Of a stretch of DNA of 8,487 bases, positions 1 to 5,124 are shown one piece after another. A model generated the notes under the pieces. It saw only the letters and a list, made by a program, of their open reading frames with translations, was not told the origin of the DNA and searched no databases. A program made the translations under genes and the position numbers. The DNA is from Spirochaetia bacterium (lineage in GTDB: Bacteria; Spirochaetota; Spirochaetia; Treponematales; Breznakiellaceae), in contig BNVB01000084.1 in the NCBI GenBank assembly GCA_025997795.1, positions 1 to 8,487 of the forward strand, given 5' to 3'. The number at the start of each line of letters is the position of its first letter. Positions within the stretch are counted from its first letter, which is position 1.

Positions 1-1244
1 GCTGCGGCCAGAAAGGCCTGGTAAACAGCGGCGGGATCCCCTGCCCTGAATTTTCCCGTGCCGGTGATAAAACACCGGGAAAAACAGGGCAGGAGCAGCT
101 CCGCCATGGCAAAGGCATCCTTATCTTTGGCACAGCCGAAGATAAGGAACCCCTTGCCGTACAGATGAAAAAAAGTACCGGCACAGCGGGATATACTTTC
201 CGGGGTATGGGCGCCGTCAAGAATGATTTCCTGCCCGGTTTCTTTTATTTCCAGCCGTTCAAAGCGGGCAGGAAGGGAAACTGCCGCCAGTCCCCGGCGT
301 ATAACTTCTTTGCAGGCGGCGGCGGGTTTAGTTATGAAACCGGTTTCATTCCTGGGGCTCTCCACTCCAAAACCCGCAGTCAGGAAAACCGCCGCCGCCA
401 GAGCGGCATTTTCCGCCTGGAATGTTCCGGGTATGGGGACGTAAAGCCCGGTAATTGTACCGTTGTTTTGAAACCGTAAATTAAAACGTGTACCGCTTTT
501 TTCTACATGGACATCCTCTGCCCAAAGCTGTTCGGGGAGGTACAGAAAGGGGGCTTCCCGGTTTTCCGCCGTTTTACGCAGCACCAAAAGGACTTCGTCT
601 TTTTGTGCGGCGCTTATAAGCGGACGGCCCTCTTTGATAATGCCCGCTTTTTCTCCTGCTATGGCGGCCAGGGTGTTCCCCAGGTATTCGGTATGTTCCT
701 TTTCTATGAGTGTGATCACCGACACGGCAGGATCGACAATGTTGGTTGCATCAAGCCTGCCGCCAAGGCCTGTTTCAATCACCATGGCCTGGCATTTGTC
801 CAGCCGGGCGCAAAGAAAAAAGAGCAGGGTAACAAGTTCAAAAAAAGTGGGTTCCCCAAGCTTCCGGTGTTTTTGACAAAAAATTTCGTAAATAAGCGCT
901 AGTTCCGCTCCCGCCCCAAGGTATACCGTTTCGGGGAAAAATCCATTACCCCGGCTTATCCGTTCACGCCAGTCGTTTACATGGGGGGACTGGAAGCGGG
1001 CAGTTTTTATTCCCCCTTCTTCCAGGATGGAGGCAATCATGGCAGTAAGCGACCCCTTGCCCTTGGAACCCGCCGCGTGTATCACCGGGGCGCTTTGTTC
1101 CGGCCTGCCCGCCAGTTCCGCCAGGGTCCGCATCCGGTCAAGCCGGAAGTGTTCACCGGCGGCAGAAGCGGGTTTCCCCCCCAGGCCCCGCTCAAGGTTG
1201 ATAAAAGAACAAAGCCAGGAGTAAAGGCCGTCCAAATTCTTCAT
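1..1244 (-). CDS. folC: Bifunctional folylpolyglutamate / dihydrofolate synthase (FolC), 3' end off the window
   Basis: ATP-dependent ligase that adds glutamate to (dihydro)folates in the cytoplasm; a member of the Mur ligase superfamily. About 414 codons are visible, open to the left edge; the family is usually 420-500 residues, so little is missing. Visible motifs: P-loop AGSKGKGS (residues 58-65), FolC signature GLGGRLDATN (159-168), the EKEHTEYLG...AGEKAGIIKEG block (181-206), and DGAHTPES (343-350), matching the usual DGAHNP start of the C-terminal domain. The P-loop has SKGKGS where TNGKGS is commonest. The start is uncertain: ATG at 1244 gives MKNLDGLYSW, but an in-frame ATG at 1283 would add 13 residues and nearly touch the murC start; neither has a convincing ribosome binding site. 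Family assignment is firm; folate rather than another Mur-type substrate is inferred from the GLGGRLDATN motif. Confidence 0.9.
   Translation of the reverse strand, partial: MKNLDGLYSWLCSFINLERGLGGKPASAAGEHFRLDRMRTLAELAGRPEQSAPVIHAAGSKGKGSLTAMIASILEEGGIKTARFQSPHVNDWRERISRGNGFFPETVYLGAGAELALIYEIFCQKHRKLGEPTFFELVTLLFFLCARLDKCQAMVIETGLGGRLDATNIVDPAVSVITLIEKEHTEYLGNTLAAIAGEKAGIIKEGRPLISAAQKDEVLLVLRKTAENREAPFLYLPEQLWAEDVHVEKSGTRFNLRFQNNGTITGLYVPIPGTFQAENAALAAAVFLTAGFGVESPRNETGFITKPAAACKEVIRRGLAAVSLPARFERLEIKETGQEIILDGAHTPESISRCAGTFFHLYGKGFLIFGCAKDKDAFAMAELLLPCFSRCFITGTGKFRAGDPAAVYQAFLAA
41..92. repeat. Long stem-loop inside folC
   Basis: CTGCCCTG-aa-TTTTCCCG (41-58) is complementary to CGGGAAAA-a-CAGGGCAG (76-92): 16 pairs with a 2/1 internal loop. 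A further GTG/CAC pairing (64-66/73-75) lies inside. It lies wholly within codons. Confidence 0.8.
118..148. repeat. 13-pair near-perfect stem-loop inside folC
   Basis: TCCTTATCTTTGG (118-130) against CCGAAGATAAGGA (136-148) with a 5-base loop. There is one imperfection: a G-U pair on the plus strand, an A-C mismatch on the folC sense strand. Confidence 0.75.
334..349. repeat. 16-base perfect palindrome inside folC
   Basis: ATGAAACCGGTTTCAT, exactly self-complementary, inside folC codons. It resembles an operator half-site pair in form only; nothing else marks it as a binding site. Confidence 0.6.
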
Positions 1245-1288
1245 GAAATGATTATTGAAAAAAACCGGCTCATGGTCTACCATGGAGT
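1245..1288. promoter_or_regulatory. Short divergent intergenic region between folC and murC
   Basis: Only 44 bases separate the likely folC and murC start codons, and fewer if folC starts at 1283. The part nearest folC is A/T-rich. Any promoters must overlap the coding starts: one weak candidate for murC is TTGATA at 1198-1203 inside folC, but I see no convincing -10 box at the right spacing. Assigning a control role is inference from the head-to-head layout. Confidence 0.35.
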
Positions 1289-2797
1289 ATGGATTTGGGA
1301 GAACTCCTCTCACAACGGGGGGAGGTGTATTTTATCGGCATCAAAGGAACAGGGATGTGCGCCCTGGCGGAACTCTTTTTTCATTCAGGGCTGAGTGTTT
1401 CCGGCTCGGACCGTTCCGAGGTTTTTTACACCGACGGAATACTCCGGGACCTGGGTATACCCTTCCACGAATGTTTTGATGCCGCCCATGTGCCTAAGGG
1501 CGCAGCCCTGGCAATCCATTCGGCGGCCTACAGCATAGAAACCAATCCCGAAATGGCCCGCGCCCGGGACTTGGGCATACCGCTTCTAAAATATACCGAT
1601 GCCCTGGGGGCCTATTCGGCGCTTTTTGATTCATCGGGCATTGCCGGAGTTCACGGCAAAACCACCACCACCGCCATGGCAGGCGCCCTGTTCCGGGCAG
1701 CGGAACTTCCCGCCAGGGTACTGGCGGGAAGCGCCGTATCCGTCTTTGGCGGCCGCTCGACCCTTAACCTGGGGGACAAATACTTTGCCGCCGAAACCTG
1801 CGAATACCGGCGGCACTTTCTGGCCTTCCATCCCCGGCGTATCATCCTTACCAGCGTGGAAAGCGATCACCAGGATTACTTCCCTGCCTATGCTGATATC
1901 CGGGATGCCTTTGTTGAGTATGTGTTACGGCTTCCGCCGGGCGGTGCGCTTATCTACTGCGCCGATGATCCGGGGGCCGTTGAAGTCGCAGACCTTGTTA
2001 AACACCGGCGGAATGACATTGACTATATCCCCTATGGTTTTAGCGCCGAAGATCAATACCGGATAGAAAACTATGAAGTAAAGGATGAGCGGACCCTGTT
2101 CCGTTTTGACGGTCAAATTTTTTCCCTCCGTATTCCCGGACGGCACTGTGTGTTGGACGCCGCCGCCGCTTTGGTCCTTACAAGTCTTCTTGTTAAGGAA
2201 GAAAGAGGCCGCTGGACAGCGGAACAGCGGCGGAATGCCGTACTGGCTTTGGAAGAGTTTTCCGGTTCCCGGCGGCGTTCGGAAATTCTTGGCGAAAAAG
2301 GCGGCGTTCTTTTTATGGACGATTACGGCCACCATCCCACCGCTCTTAGGACAACCCTCCAGGGGCTTAAGGAATTTTACCCCCGCCGCCGGCTTATCGT
2401 TAGTTTTATGAGCCATACCTATACCCGGACAGCGGCGCTCCTGGACGATTTTGCCGCTTCGCTGCTTCCTGCGGATTTGGTGTTTCTCCACAAGATCTAT
2501 GCCTCCGCCAGGGAAGTGTATACCGGCGGCATAAACGGCCGGACTCTTTTTGAAAAGACCCGTGAGGTCTTTTCAAAACAAAAACCCGAAGCGCTTCCCG
2601 GTTCACCGGTATTTTATACCGAAGAACCGGAGGCGGCGGCAGAACAACTCAAAGACATTTTGCGGGAGGGGGATCTTTTTATCACCATGGGCGCCGGGGA
2701 TAACTGGCGGCTGGGACAAAAATTGTTTGCCGGGTTGAATACCGTGCCAGAGGGAACGGGTTCGCGGGGAGCGGGTCCGCAAGGAGCGGGATCATGA
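1289..2797 (+). CDS. murC: UDP-N-acetylmuramate--L-alanine ligase (MurC)
   Basis: Cytoplasmic peptidoglycan precursor enzyme: joins L-Ala to UDP-MurNAc with ATP, the first step of stem-peptide assembly. 502 residues, slightly long for MurC (about 450-490). N-terminal UDP-binding motif VYFIGIKGTGMCALAEL (13-29); ATP P-loop GVHGKTTTTAM (120-130); AETCEYRRHF and SVESDHQDYF (168-198), the EACEY/ADH.DYF form seen in clostridial and spirochaete MurC; RRRSEI (328-333); DDYGHHPT (344-351), typical of MurC; SHTYTRT (375-381); ITMGAGDNW (465-473). These separate it from Mpl and MurD/E/F. The usual HN..N motif of the central domain reads HCVLDAAAA (286-294). ATG 1289 lies 12 codons before the first conserved strand; GGAG at 1284-1287 is just one base upstream, so translation start is uncertain (in-frame TTG at 1256 is possible). 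Residues 487-502 are a Gly-rich repeat tail. First gene of a four-gene operon; ATGA overlap with yicC. Confidence 0.9.
   Translation: MDLGELLSQRGEVYFIGIKGTGMCALAELFFHSGLSVSGSDRSEVFYTDGILRDLGIPFHECFDAAHVPKGAALAIHSAAYSIETNPEMARARDLGIPLLKYTDALGAYSALFDSSGIAGVHGKTTTTAMAGALFRAAELPARVLAGSAVSVFGGRSTLNLGDKYFAAETCEYRRHFLAFHPRRIILTSVESDHQDYFPAYADIRDAFVEYVLRLPPGGALIYCADDPGAVEVADLVKHRRNDIDYIPYGFSAEDQYRIENYEVKDERTLFRFDGQIFSLRIPGRHCVLDAAAALVLTSLLVKEERGRWTAEQRRNAVLALEEFSGSRRRSEILGEKGGVLFMDDYGHHPTALRTTLQGLKEFYPRRRLIVSFMSHTYTRTAALLDDFAASLLPADLVFLHKIYASAREVYTGGINGRTLFEKTREVFSKQKPEALPGSPVFYTEEPEAAAEQLKDILREGDLFITMGAGDNWRLGQKLFAGLNTVPEGTGSRGAGPQGAGS
1706..1731. repeat. 11-bp perfect hairpin with tetraloop inside murC
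   Basis: CTTCCCGCCAG (1706-1716), loop GGTA, CTGGCGGGAAG (1721-1731). It encodes residues around LPARVLAGS, shortly after the ATP P-loop. There is no T-run after it. Confidence 0.75.
2175..2199. repeat. 10-pair stem-loop with one bulge inside murC
   Basis: TCCTTACAAG (2175-2184), loop TCTT, CTTG (2189-2192), bulged T2193, TAAGGA (2194-2199). It encodes residues around LTSLLVKEE. Confidence 0.6.
2548..2578. repeat. 13-bp perfect hairpin inside murC
   Basis: TTTTGAAAAGACC (2548-2560), loop CGTGA, GGTCTTTTCAAAA (2566-2578). It encodes residues around LFEKTREVFSK. It is followed 20 bases later by a second strong hairpin. Confidence 0.8.
2598..2630. repeat. 13-pair hairpin with internal loop inside murC
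   Basis: CCGGTTC-ac-CGGTAT (2598-2612), loop TTT, ATACCG-aa-GAACCGG (2616-2630). The 10-base palindrome GAAGCGCTTC lies just before it at 2588-2597. It encodes residues around GSPVFYTEEPE. Confidence 0.8.
2753..2797 (+). repeat. 15-base tandem repeat at the murC/yicC junction
   Basis: Three consecutive 15-base units, beginning GGAACGGG, GGAGCGGG and GGAGCGGG, encode the Gly-rich end of MurC (GTGSR, GAGPQ, GAGS). The last unit contains the yicC start codon and murC stop; AAGGAG at the unit 2/3 junction is the yicC ribosome binding site. Confidence 0.75.
2781..2786 (+). promoter_or_regulatory. Ribosome binding site of yicC
   Basis: AAGGAG, 7 bases before the yicC ATG, located inside the last codons of murC and at the junction of units 2 and 3 of the 15-base tandem repeat. 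It fixes the yicC start at 2794. Confidence 0.8.
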
Positions 2798-3654
2798 AAA
2801 GCATGACCGGTTATGGCTGGGCGGAAGAACAAAACGAAGAAGCCTCAGCCTCGGTGGAGATTAAAGGGTACAACAACCGTTTTCTTGATATTGCCATAAA
2901 TCTTCCGTCGTTTCTTTCTGCCCTGGAAGTACCTGTGCGGGATTACCTTGCAGAACACTGCCGGCGGGGACGGCTGGAGGTTTCGCTCCGTTACCGGGAA
3001 TACAATTCCCCCCTTTCGGTTACCCTGAACCAGGAAGCTGCCAGGGCCTATTGGAAAGCGGCGGAAGAAACGGGGCGGCTCCTTGGCATGGCCGAACGGC
3101 CGGAGCTTGGTATGATCCTAAGCATGGAGGGGGTGCTGGAAACAGAACGGAGGATCCCGCAAAAGGCCCTGGAACGGATCAAACCGCTTTTGGAAAAAGC
3201 CTTTGCGGGGTTTGAAGCGGACCGGGTGCGGGAAGGTTTTCATACCCATGGCGACATTATGTCCCATGTAACGGAGCTGGAGAAATCCCGGAAGATTATC
3301 GCTTCCCAGAGCGGCGAACTGGAAAGGATCCTTAAAGAAAATGTCAAAGCCCGTTTTACCGAGCTTTTGGGAGAAGCGGTGGATGAAAACCGTGTTTATG
3401 CCGAGACCGCAGCTCTTCTTGTTAAGTACACCATTGCAGAGGAACTTTCCCGCCTGGAAGCTCATCTTGCATCCTTCCGCGCCGAAGCGGCAGGGGACGG
3501 ACCGGGAAAAAAACTGGACTTTCTTTGCCAGGAAATCAACCGGGAAATCAACACCATCGGCTCAAAATCGGCGATACTTGAAATAAGCAGAGAAGTGGTA
3601 AACATGAAGGATGCCCTGGAAAATATCAGGGAACAGCTGCGTAACGTGGAATAG
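2794..3654 (+). CDS. yicC: YicC/YloC-family endoribonuclease
   Basis: Cytoplasmic protein of the conserved YicC family; E. coli and B. subtilis members have been reported to be metal-dependent endoribonucleases acting on small RNAs or mRNA. 286 residues, normal length. The N terminus MKSMTGYG is diagnostic. The N-terminal domain covers roughly residues 1-155 and the C-terminal domain (DUF1732) roughly 200-286, ending with the family block GKKLDFLCQEINREINTIGS and closing ...EKIREQ-like sequence (ENIREQLRNVE). The usual VNHR motif reads YNNR (26-29), a His-to-Asn change. The ATG lies inside the murC stop (ATGA) and has a good ribosome binding site, AAGGAG at 2781-2786, 7 bases upstream, so it is translationally coupled to murC. 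In many bacteria YicC is followed by guanylate kinase (gmk); here a CMP-kinase-like gene follows instead. Confidence 0.93.
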   Translation: MKSMTGYGWAEEQNEEASASVEIKGYNNRFLDIAINLPSFLSALEVPVRDYLAEHCRRGRLEVSLRYREYNSPLSVTLNQEAARAYWKAAEETGRLLGMAERPELGMILSMEGVLETERRIPQKALERIKPLLEKAFAGFEADRVREGFHTHGDIMSHVTELEKSRKIIASQSGELERILKENVKARFTELLGEAVDENRVYAETAALLVKYTIAEELSRLEAHLASFRAEAAGDGPGKKLDFLCQEINREINTIGSKSAILEISREVVNMKDALENIREQLRNVE

Positions 3655-3661
3655 GGGGAGG
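3654..3661 (+). promoter_or_regulatory. Unusually close ribosome binding site of cmk
   Basis: GGGGGAGG begins at the last base of the yicC stop and ends one base before the cmk ATG. The sequence is a strong Shine-Dalgarno, but the spacing is far below the usual 5-9 bases. No better in-frame start follows before the nucleotide-binding loop. Confidence 0.6.
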
Positions 3662-3662
3662 A

Positions 3663-4187
3663 ATGAAACTAAAGATTGCCGTTTCCGGCAAGAGCGGCTG
3701 CGGTAATACAACCATCAGCCATATTGTAGCGGATAAAATGGAGCTGGATTTTATTAACTTTACCTTCCGCGCCCTGGCGGTGGAACATTCACTTTCCCTA
3801 AAGGAAGTGCTTGCCAAAGCGGCGGAGGATGACTTTTGGGATAAAGAAGTGGACAACCGCCAGCTTGAGCTGGCAAAAAAATCCGGCGGCTGTGTTCTTG
3901 GTTCCCGGCTTGCCATCTGGATGTTACAGGAAGCGGACCTTAAGGTATACCTCCGGGCCGCCCCGGAAACAAGGGCTGCCCGGATTGTCAAACGCGAGGG
4001 CGGGGATGTGGGAGAAATTGCCGCCTTTACCTGGGAACGGGACCGGCAGGACCGGGAACGGTACTTAAAGCTTTACAAGATCGATAACGACGATTATGCT
4101 TTTGCCGATTTGATTATTGATACCGATGCCATGACACCGGAAGAAATAGCCGATGCAATTATCCGGGAAGCAAATAAGCGAATTTAG
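3663..4187 (+). CDS. cmk: Archaeal-type (short) cytidylate kinase-like protein
   Basis: Probable (d)CMP kinase: phosphorylates CMP/dCMP with ATP in the cytoplasm. 174 residues, the length of archaeal-type CMP kinases (about 180) rather than E. coli Cmk (about 225). N-terminal nucleotide-binding loop GKSGCGNTT (9-17): Asn15 sits where a classical Walker A has Lys; archaeal-type CMP kinases also depart here (GSGTTT), so this need not mean loss of activity. GSRLAIWM (80-87); Arg-rich lid DRQDRERYLKLYKID (127-141); FADLIIDT (147-154), matching the family's YDLVIDT. The ATG follows yicC by 8 bases, with GGGGGAGG at 3654-3661 only one base from the ATG. The gene overlaps mutY by 35 bases. A standard-length cmk may exist elsewhere, so the cellular substrate is inferred. 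The symbol is by family, not proven orthology. Confidence 0.8.
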   Translation: MKLKIAVSGKSGCGNTTISHIVADKMELDFINFTFRALAVEHSLSLKEVLAKAAEDDFWDKEVDNRQLELAKKSGGCVLGSRLAIWMLQEADLKVYLRAAPETRAARIVKREGGDVGEIAAFTWERDRQDRERYLKLYKIDNDDYAFADLIIDTDAMTPEEIADAIIREANKRI

Positions 4188-5019
4188 GAAAACGATCCTG
4201 GACTTTTACACGGTTTCGGGACGTTCCTTTCCATGGCGTTTTAGCAAAACACCCAAAGGCCGGAAGACCGCGGTTTCGCCCGATCCCTGGGGTGTGGTGG
4301 TATCGGAGTTTATGCTCCAGCAGACACAAACCCACCGGGTTGTTCCGTATTGGGAAACCTGGATGAAAAAGTGGCCCCGGCCGGCGGATCTTGCCGCCGC
4401 TCCGCTGGAAACGGTGCTTAAAGAGTGGAGCGGCCTTGGTTATAACCGCCGGGCAAAAAACCTCCGAGACTGCGCCGCCGCTATTACCAAAGACTCTGGC
4501 GGCAAGGTACCCAAAACGCCGGAAGAACTTATTAAGCTTCCGGGAATCGGCCCCTATACCGCCGGAGCCGTGGCCTGTTTTGCCTGGAACTACCCGGCGG
4601 TTTTTATCGAAACAAACATCCGCTCGGTACTGATACATTTTTTTTTCGGGGATAAAACGGGAATAAACGATGCGGAGCTTATCCCCATCCTGGAGCAAAC
4701 CCTGGATCATTCAAACCCCAGGGTGTGGTATTGGGCCCTTATGGATTACGGAGCGGAACTTAAAAAAATCACCAAAAACCCCGGCAGAAAAAGCGCCCAC
4801 TATGCAAAACAAAGCCGCTTTGAAGGATCGTTCCGCCAGATTCGCGGGGCGGTGATCAAAACCCTTTCTGCCGGGAGCTTGGATGCCGGCTCGCTCCGGA
4901 AAGAAGTCGACAAAACCATAAAGGATTTGCGGGAAGAGGATTATTACCGTGCGTTGGAAGTGTTAGAAAAGGAAGAGATGGTTGCTGAAGAGGAGGGGAT
5001 ATATAAGATTAGCGGCTGA
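4153..5019 (+). CDS. mutY: MutY-like HhH-GPD DNA glycosylase lacking the Fe-S cluster
   Basis: Probable A/G-specific adenine DNA glycosylase (removes A opposite 8-oxoG), from clear MutY-type motifs: RSFPWR (24-29), SEFMLQQTQ (51-59) with the catalytic Glu52, WSGLGYNRRAKNL (92-104), and the helix-hairpin-helix LPGIGPYTAGAV (129-140) with the MutY-type Tyr135. Three departures: the catalytic Asp motif LDGNVKR reads IETNIRS (152-158), so Glu153 replaces Asp; the C-x6-C-x2-C-x5-C Fe-S ligands are absent (only two Cys in the protein, 107 and 142); and at 288 residues it lacks the NUDIX-like C-terminal domain. Residues about 225-288 instead look like a small winged-helix domain (ALEVLEKEEMVAEEEGIYKI). 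The start at 4153 overlaps cmk by 35 bases; GGAAG lies about 9 bases upstream, and no other ATG/GTG/TTG precedes PWR. The last codons (AGC GGC TGA) lie within the tRNA-end repeat. Confidence 0.82.
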   Translation: MQLSGKQISEFRKTILDFYTVSGRSFPWRFSKTPKGRKTAVSPDPWGVVVSEFMLQQTQTHRVVPYWETWMKKWPRPADLAAAPLETVLKEWSGLGYNRRAKNLRDCAAAITKDSGGKVPKTPEELIKLPGIGPYTAGAVACFAWNYPAVFIETNIRSVLIHFFFGDKTGINDAELIPILEQTLDHSNPRVWYWALMDYGAELKKITKNPGRKSAHYAKQSRFEGSFRQIRGAVIKTLSAGSLDAGSLRKEVDKTIKDLREEDYYRALEVLEKEEMVAEEEGIYKISG

Positions 5020-5060
5020 ACTGTTTAGCGGCTGTCGTGCCAGGTATTAGCGGCTGACGT

Positions 5061-5084
5061 GCGGGAGATCTTTAGACCTCCCGC
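5061..5084. repeat. GC-rich stem-loop in the mutY-tRNA spacer
   Basis: GCGGGAG (5061-5067) is complementary to CTCCCGC (5078-5084) with a 10-base loop. It lies between two convergent transcription units, so it may help termination, but no T-run follows on either strand. Confidence 0.5.
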
Positions 5085-5092
5085 TAAGCTGA

Positions 5093-5124
5093 CGCTAAAC
5101 AGTTTTTCTAAAAACTGTTTAGCG
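5093..5124. repeat. 15-bp perfect inverted repeat abutting the tRNA-Gly 3' end
   Basis: CGCTAAACAGTTTTT (5093-5107) and AAAAACTGTTTAGCG (5110-5124) are exact complements separated by CT; the right arm includes the last three acceptor bases and the discriminator of the tRNA. The T5/A5 runs are inside the stem, so this is not a textbook Rho-independent terminator, although it sits where mutY and the leftward tRNA transcript converge and could act as a bidirectional stop. Confidence 0.8.

Noticed and set aside
15..28. 14-base sequence GGCCTGGTAAACAG shared with 5687-5700
   Set aside because: Both copies are in the same frame of minus-strand genes and encode VYQA; shared codons explain it without a repeat element.
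315..399. GGCGGCGGCGGG and its complement about 60 bases apart
   Set aside because: These are runs of Ala (GCC/GCG) codons in folC; complementarity of GGC triplets is expected.
165..1394. Several plus-strand open frames over the first 1.2 kb
   Set aside because: They are shadows of folC on the opposite strand, whose frame carries all FolC motifs.
1925..2491. Minus-strand 188-codon open frame inside murC
   Set aside because: It is antisense to conserved MurC motifs, its protein resembles nothing, and it arises from codon bias.
5061..5124. Classical Rho-independent terminator
   Set aside because: Both stems are strong, but neither strand has a T-run immediately after the stem; kept as inverted repeats with possible terminator function.
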